From Roridomyces roridus (Eukaryota > Basidiomycota > Agaricomycetes > Agaricales > Mycenaceae), in contig JARKIF010000014.1 in assembly GCA_029378245.1 (NCBI GenBank), positions 1,550,001 through 1,614,000 on the forward strand: a stretch of 64,000 bases of DNA. Reading direction: 5' to 3'. This document shows positions 20,980 to 31,233 of this stretch, piece after piece (position 1 is the stretch's first letter; every line of letters begins with the position of its first letter). The position numbers and the translations under genes were made by a program. Under the pieces are notes generated by a model. That model saw only the letters and a program-made list of their open reading frames with translations, was not told the DNA's origin and searched no databases.

Positions 20980-22626
20980 ATGCTATGGAGTCGTTGCTCC
21001 GAATGCGGCAGTGTGAAAAGCAGCTTTTTCGACAAAACTCCCATTTCTTCGCGACACCAGATGCTTTCCACAACAAACGAACCTCCGGAGGACGCAGAAC
21101 TAGCCGTCCTGCGAGATTTCGCATCCGCCACCAACGCGCGCTTGGTGGTTTTGGAGGAGGGGATCGCAGAGCTCCGAGAGCGACTGAAGCAGCTGCAGAG
21201 CGAAAGGTCGGCTCTGAGCGCGCTGCAAGAGGAAAACACCGCCATCCTCTCTCCAATTCGTCGCGTTCCACTCGAAATCCTCGCAGAAATCTTCTCGTGG
21301 ACACTGCCAGGGCCGCATGACTCGGAGGCGTTCGCGTTGGCTGGGGAGAAGGCAAAGCATAGTCCCTGGATTTTGGGACACATTTGCGGCCGTTGGAGAG
21401 CTATCGCTGTCTCCACTCCTTCACTGTGGTCGTTGGTCCACGTCGCGGGCGAAGCAAACATGGACCCGCTGCCGATGCTCCGAACTCAAGTCGCACGCGC
21501 CCGAGCACTCAAAATACACTTTGTCGGTTTTGAGCCTGACAGTGACTCTGACTCGGACGATGACGACTCAGACGAGTCTCGGAGCAGCACACAACTCGAA
21601 CTATTCGACTTCCTCGCCGAACATTCGACTCGCTGGGAAGAACTCAATGTCGTGATAACTCCATTCATGGTTCCCCATTTTGCTGCTCTTTGTGGTCGAC
21701 TTCCTTCGCTCAAGAGGTTATGGATCCAGTGGGCTCGGGAAGACATGCAAAACCAGGACACTGTGGATGTCACCCGGTGTTTTCAAACAGCCTGCTCGCT
21801 CGTGGATGTCGGCGTGTTTAAAGACGGGCCACATACGATGCTGCCCCTGCTTCCAGCGCACCAGATCACCTCATATCGAGTAGACACCTCCTGGGAGATC
21901 CATGTCCCCGTTCTGAAACTGGCGCCCAACATTGTTGAAGCCAGGATCTTTGTTCTCGACGACTCCGAGCTGGACTCCTGGCCAGACGCAAGTATTGAGC
22001 TGCTGCATCTCCAGCGGCTCTATACGTCGTTTCACAAGATCCTAGATTTCATTCGGGCTCCTGCGTTGACGGAAATCGCGCTCACTACGGATGGAGTCGA
22101 AGCTCCCCAAGACAATTTGAGCAACTTCTTTGCTCGTTCCTCATGCACGCCTCGACGGTTGTGTATCCAAGGCACACCAGATCCCAGCATCACTGCCGAG
22201 ATCCTCAATAAACATCCGTGCATTACTAGTTTGATGCTGCTAATCGACGAAGACAATTCAGTCGACGAATCGGTTGACATTCTTCACCGTCATTTAACCA
22301 TGCTTACAGTCGACGACGTCGCACCTGTCGTGTCTCCCCACCTTCGCGAAATTCGTTTCGGCGTAGTTGGTCCGACATTTCCCAACGACTCGGATTATTC
22401 GCTCTTCATCAAAATGGTACAATCTCGTCGGGCGCCAGGATCACGCTGCGCTCTCGCCGATGTTCTTTTTCTCACGTACGAAAGTCCAGCACTCGACGCT
22501 GCGACGCTTTCCGCCATGGATGCGCTGAGAGAGGACGGGTTGAAGTTGGTGGTGAGGTCGGGAAAGACTGCGGAAGTGCGTTGGGCTATAAAACGGTTCG
22601 TGTACCGGGTTCCGTGGATTTATTGA
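20980..22626 (+). CDS. F-box protein 2, intact
   Basis: A 548-residue single-exon gene. It opens MLWSRCSECGSVK, containing the CSxCG motif shared by several family members. A long coiled coil follows (VVLEEGIAELRERLKQLQ), then the F-box-like segment LSPIRRVPLEILAEIFSWTL, PWILGHICGRWRAIAVSTPS and a leucine-rich repeat region to PWIY. An unusual acidic insert (DSDSDSDDDDSDES) sits near residues 187-202. The ATG is chosen because it keeps the CSxCG motif. It is the best candidate for a working family member together with the genes at 37,499 and 54,482. Likely partner is Skp1 of an SCF ligase, by family analogy. Confidence 0.85.
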   Translation: MLWSRCSECGSVKSSFFDKTPISSRHQMLSTTNEPPEDAELAVLRDFASATNARLVVLEEGIAELRERLKQLQSERSALSALQEENTAILSPIRRVPLEILAEIFSWTLPGPHDSEAFALAGEKAKHSPWILGHICGRWRAIAVSTPSLWSLVHVAGEANMDPLPMLRTQVARARALKIHFVGFEPDSDSDSDDDDSDESRSSTQLELFDFLAEHSTRWEELNVVITPFMVPHFAALCGRLPSLKRLWIQWAREDMQNQDTVDVTRCFQTACSLVDVGVFKDGPHTMLPLLPAHQITSYRVDTSWEIHVPVLKLAPNIVEARIFVLDDSELDSWPDASIELLHLQRLYTSFHKILDFIRAPALTEIALTTDGVEAPQDNLSNFFARSSCTPRRLCIQGTPDPSITAEILNKHPCITSLMLLIDEDNSVDESVDILHRHLTMLTVDDVAPVVSPHLREIRFGVVGPTFPNDSDYSLFIKMVQSRRAPGSRCALADVLFLTYESPALDAATLSAMDALREDGLKLVVRSGKTAEVRWAIKRFVYRVPWIY

Positions 22627-23149
22627 CGGAGTGTACTTTTTGTCTGCATCGTATTTACGCGTTGTGTACGCGCCACATCAATGTTTTCTAATTCATGATC
22701 GCGTGCTTCTTGTCATCATTGACATCAACGCCCACGGTCATTCACTAAGATTGTTATAATTTGAAGACCTTTGAAGACGCGGTATAGGGACCGGTGCAAT
22801 CCGTGAGTACTCAATCAGATTTCCTTCGACACACCTTTGAAGACCGCAGCTGGCAGCGGCATCCGGAGGTGTTCTTTTTCACGGACTCTGCCTAGTCTTG
22901 ATTCATCAGTGGGGTGACAGCCGCACCTCGACGATTAGCACCACGTGCAACAACATGTGATGAACACACAAGAACAATCAAACATTGCCGCGTCTTCATT
23001 TCACGCGTTTGCGCTTAAATTAAGAGCATTAGAAGTACACCAAATAATCAAAGACCATCCATTGCGATGCTGAATATAATAGAATCTCATAAAAGCTGAA
23101 AATACCCGTGTGTGCTACAATAGTCGTGCCAAACCACCTGGGCCTGACC
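22627..23149. repeat. F-box downstream gap with a conserved block
   Basis: Bases 22,653-22,720 (tttacgcgttgtgtacgcgc, then catcaatg) are a diverged copy of the block found at 51,343-51,399 and 54,208-54,264. The rest of the gap is AT-rich and shows no gene. Confidence 0.6.
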
Positions 23150-24874
23150 TCAATCCTCGCATTCTCCGTCGTCATCTCCAGCAAACTCCTCCTCGAGCTC
23201 CAATAGCTCTTCATCCTCGAATGATAACTCGTCGTCCACGACATCATCAGCCATTAAGTCACCGTTGATGATCCGCGCTGGAAACATAAGCCGAATCTTG
23301 AGGCCGGTGCGCTCGCCCGTTGGTTCTTCGTCAACATCCATATGGTCATTTTCGTCCTCATCCTCTCCCTCCTCCTCCTCCTCCTCGTCACTGTTGCCTT
23401 CCTCCGCAGGTGGTAGTGGCTCTGCCGGGCAGTAAGATTTGAGCTCATCAACTAACCCTCGAGTCCGCGACGTTTCCTGTGCCCATTTTCTGACTCGTCC
23501 ATCGGCCCCAGCAAGTGCCTTGTATCCAGACTCGAACCTCTCCACATTTCGGTATGAATAATATCGCCCAGGACGCCGCAGATGAAGCTCGTGGTGGCGG
23601 TAGACATCGAGAAGCTTCCGTATTTCGGGTTTGATGTCCGGCTTTGCATGTCGTCCAGAATGCCCCATGAGGCCCACTGCGACACGAAGGTCGGTCTTGA
23701 TGCGGGAGAAATGGTGGACATTTGGCGATACAACATTGCGGATGAAGTTCGCCCCAAACTCTTGACCTTTCCGCGAGATGATTGCCTCCAAAAGGCGGTT
23801 GAAGTGCTCCAGAAGAATATCGATGCCCGCATGGTGCCCTTCACGCCCGGTGATGTTGACAACCATGCCTCTTAGGGTTGCTTTGCGCTGCTCTGGAGTT
23901 GACTCCCACTCTAGATCGCAAATCTGCTCGAGGAAATATCCAACATACTTGGAGTTCGACGAGCCAGCGAATATGAATAAAAACACCTGTTCAATGGATC
24001 AGATTGCAGTGCACCAGAGAATAAAATCACCACCTTCATAACCTCGTACATTCGCCCCACGTCTCCACCAGCCATAGCGTACCCACATTCCCGTATCAGG
24101 AGGGCGTCGCGAATCAGGGCAATAGACGACGCCAGCACGAGGTCGCCTGAAAAGTCCGGAGGAAAGACAGCCTCCTTCTTTTTGCGAGAGCCAAGCTCCT
24201 GGGGTGCCGGTACCGTGTCAGGTCCCTTCGTCCATTCTGCTCCCACAGGAACGTGGTTGGACCATGCAGACCCTGTGCGCGCGTCGCGAGCGGCTTGATG
24301 GGACGCCCTCGTACTCGAAAAGCTCTGGTGCAGCTGCCGTGCGGTGACCTCGAGCGCTGACATTGATGGAAGCTTCTGCGTAGCTGCAAGCATTCTGAGA
24401 TGCTCGAACAGATCCACACATTTGAAGTGATTCCTGGGATAAGGAATCAAGATGAAGCATACTGGAATGAAACTGTTGCCTACCTCGGGTGATGACCTCT
24501 CCCACAGTCAAACCAAGCAATTTGAAAAGCTCAAAGAGCTTCTTGCGTTTCTGGGGCAAGGTCATCTTGCCCTCGATATCCAGAGTCGCGCGTATTACAC
24601 GGGCAGTTTTGGCAGGGGATGACTCCTGAGGTGTATCCGGTGCTTCTTTTCTCTTGCGGGAGGATGTAGGAGTTCCTAGACTCAATCCGCGCGCCAGAGA
24701 TGCCACCCGAGGCAACTGCGGAGTCTGGAGAACGAGTCGGAATTTATTGGTGGATTCGCGCAAGGGACGCGGTGTGAGGGTGTTTTGTGGACATCCTGGC
24801 ATGTCTGGGCGCGTCGTGTTGAGGAAAAACGCGTGCTGACGCGATGCGTCGACGGGAGACGCGTCAAATGACAT
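23150..24874 (-). CDS. DUF6589-type protein
   Basis: Function unknown; the sequence resembles fungal proteins with the DUF6589 domain. The ATG at 24874 starts MSFDASPVDASRQ, with a Ser/Pro/Lys-rich N-terminus. The central exon has FSGDLVLASSIALIRDALL and GDVGRMYEVMK. A 47-base intron (24033-23987) joins it to VFLFIFAGSSNSKYVGYFLE, a typical family signature. The last exon ends in a long acidic tail (EEEEEEGEDEDEND, later ELLELEEEFAGDDDGE). An upstream intron around 24,430-24,490 has a good 50-base GT-AG candidate, but its phase does not fit the next exon. Either a different splice site is used or there is a one-base lesion. The gene is divergent from the helicase at 25,011. Domain name assigned from memory of the motif pattern. 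Confidence 0.62.
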
Positions 24875-25010
24875 GGTAAGAGGCAAGCGCGTTGATCCGG
24901 GACTATCATTTCCAATTTGATCGCGCTACATTTTTTCTTCCTCCTACTCTCACCTGGCCTACCATACATGTCCAGATAACCCCCCCGATATTCTCAACTA
25001 ATTATTCTAA
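24875..25010. promoter_or_regulatory. Divergent promoter, DUF6589/helicase
   Basis: The two start codons (24874 minus, 25011 plus) are 136 bases apart, implying a shared promoter. A pyrimidine-rich tract (tttttcttcctcctactctc) precedes the helicase start. Confidence 0.6.
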
Positions 25011-25827
25011 ATGGCACCCTCGGTATTCTCCAGCACTCTACCGGTCCCCACAAGTAACCTAGCACCTCCGGCTCAAATCTACGAGACCGAGGCTGGCTTT
25101 ACCCTTGTCCAAGACATACTGTATGACGCCCTCCCGTACAAACCACACGACTATACAATCTGGGGCATAGTTGCTGCTCTGGATGGGAACGATCTAGTCG
25201 CCGTCACCCCAACGGGCAGCGGCAAAACAACATTCCTGCTGGGCATGACGCTGGCTTTGCGAGAGCTTGCTGCTCACCCCGATAAATGCCTTTCAAACCG
25301 CACATTCCCAAAGAACCCACTCCTCCTGTGTGTCTCTCCAACTCTCGCGCTACAACGGGAAACGGTACGGCTGCCCCTATCTCTGGATTTGCTGCATTTA
25401 ATCTCAGATATTGTAGTGTAAACGCTTCACGGACCTCAAGATCGATTGTCTGGTCATAAACTCAGACACACTCTCCGAGGCTGCCAAAGTGAATCAGAAT
25501 TTGTGGGAGGTAGCCGCGGAGGGACCGTCCGTTATCGTGCTCTCTCCCGAGCAGCTTCGTACGGAAGGCTTTGATGCCCTACAAGCGAAGATTGCTTTCA
25601 ATAAGCGGCTCTGCGTTCTTGGAATAGACGAACTTCACCTCCTCTTTCATTGGGGCAAAGCTTTGCGGCCCTCCTTCGTCCATATAGGCCAGGCTCGTTT
25701 TCGCCTACGGCCTCGTGATGGGCGTCCTCTTCCCCTGATTGGATTGTCGGCCAGCGTACACGCAGGGAAACCCTGGGAGACTATCCGTGACTCCCTCGGA
25801 CTTCAGAGTCCCACATTTCGCCTTATA

Positions 25828-26302
25828 TGTCACGCGCTGACCTATTTGCGCACGTGACAACGCCAAATAAACCAGATATACATTGGCGCCGTACAGCGTT
25901 AAAGTCATGGGAACCCCGTCTCGATCGGATTGAGGAAGAAGCCGAGGAAGACATTATTTAAAGACGTGGGACAGTTTCATATTTATGAACGACAGCGTGG
26001 ATGAGGGAAGGAGTTTTCGATCAGTGAACTGTCAGATCATGACAGGCTTCTATGATGAACACGGTGTAGACATGACAATAGGAGACGACAACGGTGCAGG
26101 ACAATAGTGCATGTCGGAAGCCAGGACAATTAGTGTAGCATCGTAGATCTATTCCTCACAGTATAAAAGCAGTAGCTAGTCGTCGTATTCTGTACCCTCT
26201 CCTAGACTTTTATTCAGTTCATTTTACGAGCTTTAGTAGCGCACTACCCAATCCGCAGCATCTTACCGCTGTTGGACGCGTGAAACAAGTCTTGTCGTGA
26301 CA
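25828..26302 (+). repeat. 5' LTR
   Basis: 475 bases starting TGTCACGCGCTGACC and ending CTTGTCGTGACA, identical by eye to 35326-35800. It contains a TATAAAAG box at about 26,161. Confidence 0.95.
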
Positions 26303-27076
26303 TAATAAAAGTCTACCCTCATACCGCTCATACCTCCCCCCGACATATCCTTTCCATACGCCTCGGCGTCCCTCCCCCACTACTTGGTCTCTCGTAATTC
26401 ACCAGTGCCAGTAGTCACATTATAATGTGCACTGGTCCGCCCACAAGTGCGCGTTACAATGCGCACCCTGCCTTTCCACCCCTGGTGCACATTATAATGC
26501 GCACTCTACCCGGCAGTGGGCCCCACCAGCCAGGTATATTCTCATCACCCCCGGCATCCCGGCAGGACTGTTAACTGTATATTTATTGAAAATGTGCAAT
26601 AAATTACAGAGAACAGTGGGCTACATGTTGGAATCAATTCTCACGGGGCATGGATATCAAAATCAAAATCCGATGATCTTCAATCAAAGTCAGGTCAGCT
26701 GATAGCTGATGACATCAATCTACTGCCGGGATCATATCACTCCAGGATCAATTGTTGATCAATCCAGGTGCAAAAAACAACTTGCATCGCATCGGCCATC
26801 AAATAATGATGTAGATCAAATTTATAGCTCCTGCTCTGGGCTACATAAGCTCTCTTATACTTGTGCCTGAAAATGGTTGCTTAGCCCATGTAATGCAAAA
26901 TACTGTGGGAAAAGCCAGCATCAAGGAATACACAACAAATATGACTGGTTCAACCTTTGAAAGGGAATACTGATGCCCATCAACATTTGTGATCACAATA
27001 TTTCCCGGGTACAAGGAACGGTTCAGATAAACAGCCCCAGCCAGCACCACAAGCTCTGGGACTCATGCCTTATAAT

Positions 27077-27158
27077 TCTGCTGTAGTGTATTGGTTGTGT
27101 CCCTCCTCCCATTTGACTCAGATCTTCTTATTGCCCCGGGTTCAATCCCCGGTGCATG
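27077..27158 (+). other. tRNA-like Pol III promoter relic
   Basis: A-box-like TAGTGTATTGG at 27084 and a perfect B box GGTTCAATCCC at 27139 within a paired T arm (CCGGG...CCCGG). A T-rich and TTTC-repeat tail follows. No acceptor stem forms. This resembles the head of a tRNA-derived SINE. Confidence 0.5.
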
Positions 27159-29031
27159 TTTTTTCTTTTTCTTTCTTTCTTTCCCTCCCTGTGCCTTCAA
27201 TTCTGCCTCACCAGGCAGTCAGTATGCTTGTAAATGACAGGCAAATCCTCAATGTGACCATTACTTGTGCAATGCTTCAACTTCGGGGTTTGATGAGAGC
27301 CTTGATTGACAGGAGCCACCACGCTTTCTTCCCAAAAAGGCAATTTTCGCGTTTTTGAGGGAATTCAAGCAGAAATCTCCGCATTTTGGGTTGCATGCTG
27401 CTCACTAATTCTTCTTTGATAGATTCTACATCTTTTGGCTCACATTGGAGGGCAACAGCACATGACCAGGAGACTGTATGGCTTGAACAGAGAGCACTTT
27501 TATCAATTCATCATACCATTTGCTATCATTCTTCAATCCTTTACACACTACTCCTGGGGGTTTTCACATATGATTGGATGAACCCTGTGGCTTCATACCA
27601 AGGACACAGACCATTGAGGAAGAATACAAGATGCATCAACCCAGCCAGTGATTTTCTGGTCTGTGTTGATAGAGGCAGTATTCTGTGTGATCTCAGGAGT
27701 TCTGGGATGCCCAAATACTCTCAAAACTCGAATTTAAAGTCAGCTTCACACAGGCATGTCACTCCAGAGAGATTGTGCCATAACTTGGCAAAAGTCCACT
27801 CTGCACCATTCCTCCTCTTATATAACTCATGTGGTGAATCCTACGGCCTAAAGAGTCTTTAATGGGTCTAAAACACCACTATAACCTTACAAATAAAACA
27901 TTGAGGCAGGGAAACTTGAGATTCAGGCAGCATCATTTTGCACTGATCCCCAAAGTTCCCTGTCTGGGGGGTTGTGTACCCACAATCAAGGGCTCAAACA
28001 GAGATGGAACATGATATTAATTGCCAATGTACCCATCCAAAGTGAAAACTGAGGAAGTTGGACCTGTATGGGTGGTTGGATGCACTGGTTGTAGAGTGAA
28101 ATCTTGGCCATTTGCTCGGTGACTACCTGAACAAAACTCTGTCGGTTCTTGGCCAAATCTAATGAAAAAACACATTTTTAGAACGCTCTGAATGCCATCT
28201 ATCCATTTTCAGTCTCAAAACGGCTCTACCACATCTTCTTGGTGCCCCATTACTGAATTGATCAGAAAATGTATGTCCATGAAACTCATGTTTCTGAGTA
28301 CATCCCTCAGTGATCTCTGGCTTTGAAGCCTCCCTTTGAACTCCCAAATGTCTCCTGAGATAATAGTATCACCTAGTAAAATCCAGGCAATGCACCATGT
28401 GGCCAACATACTTGTCCAGACACTATCAAACATTACCCTGGTCTGTTGGATAGTCTTGAGTGAAAAGCAAGTCAAAATGGATAGATCGGTCTCTAATCAA
28501 CTACAGAAACCCTGAGATCATGGGTTCCATGAACATTATCAGTACCTGCAGCCAAATCAGGATTTTCATTGATTCATTCACATCTCACCTTCAAAGCATG
28601 GAACTGTGGGCACATTGCTTTGAGGTCATCTCTAGTACTGGAGGTACTCATTTTAGGTAGAGATACACGATTAAGCAGCCAAAATGAAAGTCATATCAAG
28701 AGATCAACCCAAGAGAGCCTAGTTCAGCAATTACAGGCATACCTGAGTGTCACTGGAAGCTGGAATGGCTACCAAAACATACCAATGACTTGAGAGAAAT
28801 ATCCTTGGGAGGACTTTTGACCCTAGGCTCACATGGAAACCCAAGGGAGGCCAGCAAGTCGAAAATCTCCTTTTTGGGACAAAAGCGTAGTGGCTACAAT
28901 TGGAAGTCGGGATCAAAGTCATTAAAAACTTGAAGTACATCGAGCTCCGGTGGGTTTCAAGGCATTATTCAGGCATCTTATGATGCCTAGGGCAATTGCA
29001 AAGTGTTCATTGTGAAAGGACGGCAAAAAAG

Positions 29032-29115
29032 GGAAAGCTGGGGGATTGAACCCAGGACCTTCAGACAAAAAGGGTAAGTAGAAAGGATGGAACGTACAAC
29101 TAGACCAAGGAGACA
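29032..29115 (-). other. tRNA-like Pol III promoter relic
   Basis: Minus strand: A box TTGGTCTAGTTG, then about 45 bases later B box GGGTTCAATCCCCC. The A box is a near-perfect tRNA match. There is no closing acceptor stem, so again a SINE head or tRNA relic. Confidence 0.5.
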
Positions 29116-30117
29116 TTGTACAAAACATTCTGGGACTGGGTCAGTAGTAGTGGCGTGTGTACAGGGCCTGTCCTCCTAGTGTCAATCCATTCAACCACTT
29201 TCTACTCACGGCAGAGCAGATCAAATCAGTGGAACATGGCTTTTTTCACCCTCTGTAGTGGCACTTGATCAAAAGACTCTGGTTTGGAAAAGTATTTTGC
29301 ATTTTTCAGGCCAACCAAGCCTTTTGAGCTAAAACACCTGTTGACAGCTTGTGTAGCTCTTGAGCCGCTCTACAACTTTAATTTTTTGATGCATCACATC
29401 AATTATGATGGTAACAATTGTGCCGGGTGTGCTTTTTGATCAGTGGACCGATTTGAGGTGCCATTGATCTCTGATGATGTATATCACTCCTCCAGGCACA
29501 GCCGGGTAGTCATTTTAATAGAAAAACAATTGAAGTATCATATTTCACCTGCATCAAAGATGCCGGAGTGCCGGTAGGATCACATTCGTCTGGTGGGTGG
29601 GTGGGCATTATAATGTGCACCACCCGTGGAAAGGCAGGGTGCACATTGTAACGTGTACTTGTGGGCGGACCAGGGCACATTATAATGGGACTACAGGGTG
29701 AGCTCCGTAATTGAAGATCCATTCATACCTCAAGCGTCACGTCGTTAAATCGCGACGTTAAATAAGCGCCCATCTCGTTGTCGAACTATTTTGGCAGACA
29801 GTCGCTGTGCTACGGGAAACGTTGAGTCCGTCCCCGCACAATAGCAGACGTTGGTGTTCGGGTGGCAATCTTCGGAGAGTACCCTCACGCAAATACCGGG
29901 TGTGTTGTAGAAGGCCCGGGTTTGTTCTGTCGGCAAGCGTTACGACCGAGAAATTCACCACCGGCTTCGTGCCGCTCCTACCCAAGTCGCGACGGCGTTT
30001 CGCGCACCCTCTTCCTCCTCTTCCGGCACCTCTAGCCGTGAAGCTCGCTCCGTAGCGGACCAACTCTTGGCCGCTTCCGCCACCACCCACCACACCTTCC
30101 ATACCGCCGCACCTGCC

Positions 30118-31233
30118 ATGTCCCATCACGGCAGCCCCATCCCCTATGACCAGCCTCAGGCTGGTTACTCTTACCCTCCCCAACAAATCTACCCCTCCCG
30201 CCCTCCTACCCGCTCTCCCCCTCGCCCCCTTCCCACACGACCCGACTCACAACCCCCCGCCCAGCCTGGCCTGACTGAGTTACTTCAGGCCCTCCCCCCA
30301 CGCCCGGCACCGGCAAGAATGACGCTGGCCCGGCTTCCCCCGCCGTTTGACGGCAATGACAAGTCCAAGTGGGAAACTTGGATTGATAGTGTCATGACTT
30401 ACCTCATGGCCTATGAACACGATTTCGGTACGGATCATAGACGTATCTTTTTCGTGCTCTCGTTGCTGGGCGACGAGAAGAGTACGGCGTGCCCAGCCTC
30501 CAACTGGTCACGCAACTGGAAGGCAAAACATTTTCGCCTTGATCAACCCCGTCCCTCCTTTGCGGAGTTCTTGACGGAGTTGGAGTCGACGTTCGCAGAT
30601 CAGAACGTCAAGGAGACGGCGCTGTTGCGCCTGATGAACACTCGGCAGGGAATGTCCACCCTGGCCGACTTCCTCCAGTCGTTCGAGCTGAACGCGTAGC
30701 AGGCGGGCTACACGCCCGGAAATGTGCTGCATGACACGTTCCTGTGTCAGGCACTGGAAATCCTGGTCTCGGACCAGGTACGCAAACAGCTCTACGCTGG
30801 TGGCGTCGAGATCCCGGGAACCTATCCGGGATTAAAGAGCCGGTTGATGACCATCAACGGCATCATTGAGCGCGGGAAGCTCATCAACTCTCGCTGGGGA
30901 GCGGGAGGTGGAATGTTTTGGACGCCGGCGCAGCAGCAGCCGCCGCCCAAATTCCCCAAGGCCACGGCACTGGTGCCGCCGCCTAGGCCCCAGGGGACAG
31001 CCCCCCATCTGGCGACCCGGGTCACTCCCGGAAATCCGGCGCCGATGGACGTCGACCGAACGCGGCAGGCCGCGTTCAAGTGTTACAACTGTGGCAAGGA
31101 GGGCCACATGAAGCGGGAGTGCCCGGAGCCTCCCAAGAAGAAGTTTAATATCCGGTCGATCAAGACCGAAGACTATACGCAGGAGGACCTGCAGGCTCTC
31201 GCGACCATACTCCGAGAGAAGGGTTTTTGTTAG
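30118..31233 (+). CDS. gag: Gag, with one internal stop
   Basis: The structural protein of the Ty3 element. The N-terminus is proline-rich (MSHHGSPIPYDQPQ). The capsid-like part has WETWIDSVMTYLM and FAEFLTELESTF. A TAG at 30697-30699 interrupts, and the same frame resumes with QAGYTPGNVLHDTFL. The C-terminus has a CCHC zinc knuckle, CYNCGKEGHMKREC, followed by a stop at 31231-31233. The stop after NA probably derives from a CAG codon. Unless read through, this copy makes no full Gag. Confidence 0.85.
31221..31227 (+). promoter_or_regulatory. -1 ribosomal frameshift heptamer
   Basis: GGGTTTT read as G GGT TTT in the gag frame is a canonical X XXY YYZ slippery site. It ends four bases before the gag stop. 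A -1 slip leads exactly into the pol frame (TTG TTA GGG CGC). Confidence 0.75.

Larger units (their letters stand above)
26400..29705. mobile_element. Nested 3.3 kb TIR element
   Basis: The terminal arms (about 26,405-26,515 and 29,595-29,695) are inverted copies of each other, sharing GTAGTC, CATTATAATGTGC, CTGGTCCGCCCACAAGT and CCCTGCCTTTCCAC. The arms contain repeated palindromes of the type CATTATAATG. CGTAATT occurs on both sides (26393-26399 and 29706-29712) and may be the target duplication. The interior is AT-richer than its surroundings, has no transposase frame and contains two tRNA-like blocks. It sits in the leader of the retrotransposon, so it inserted later. Confidence 0.8.

Noticed and set aside
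27077..27158. Functional tRNA gene
   Set aside because: A and B boxes and a T arm are present but the acceptor stem does not pair and no anticodon arm is convincing.
27386..27862. 158-codon frame inside the 3.3 kb element
   Set aside because: No recognisable motif, AT-rich, and no splice or family support; treated as chance.
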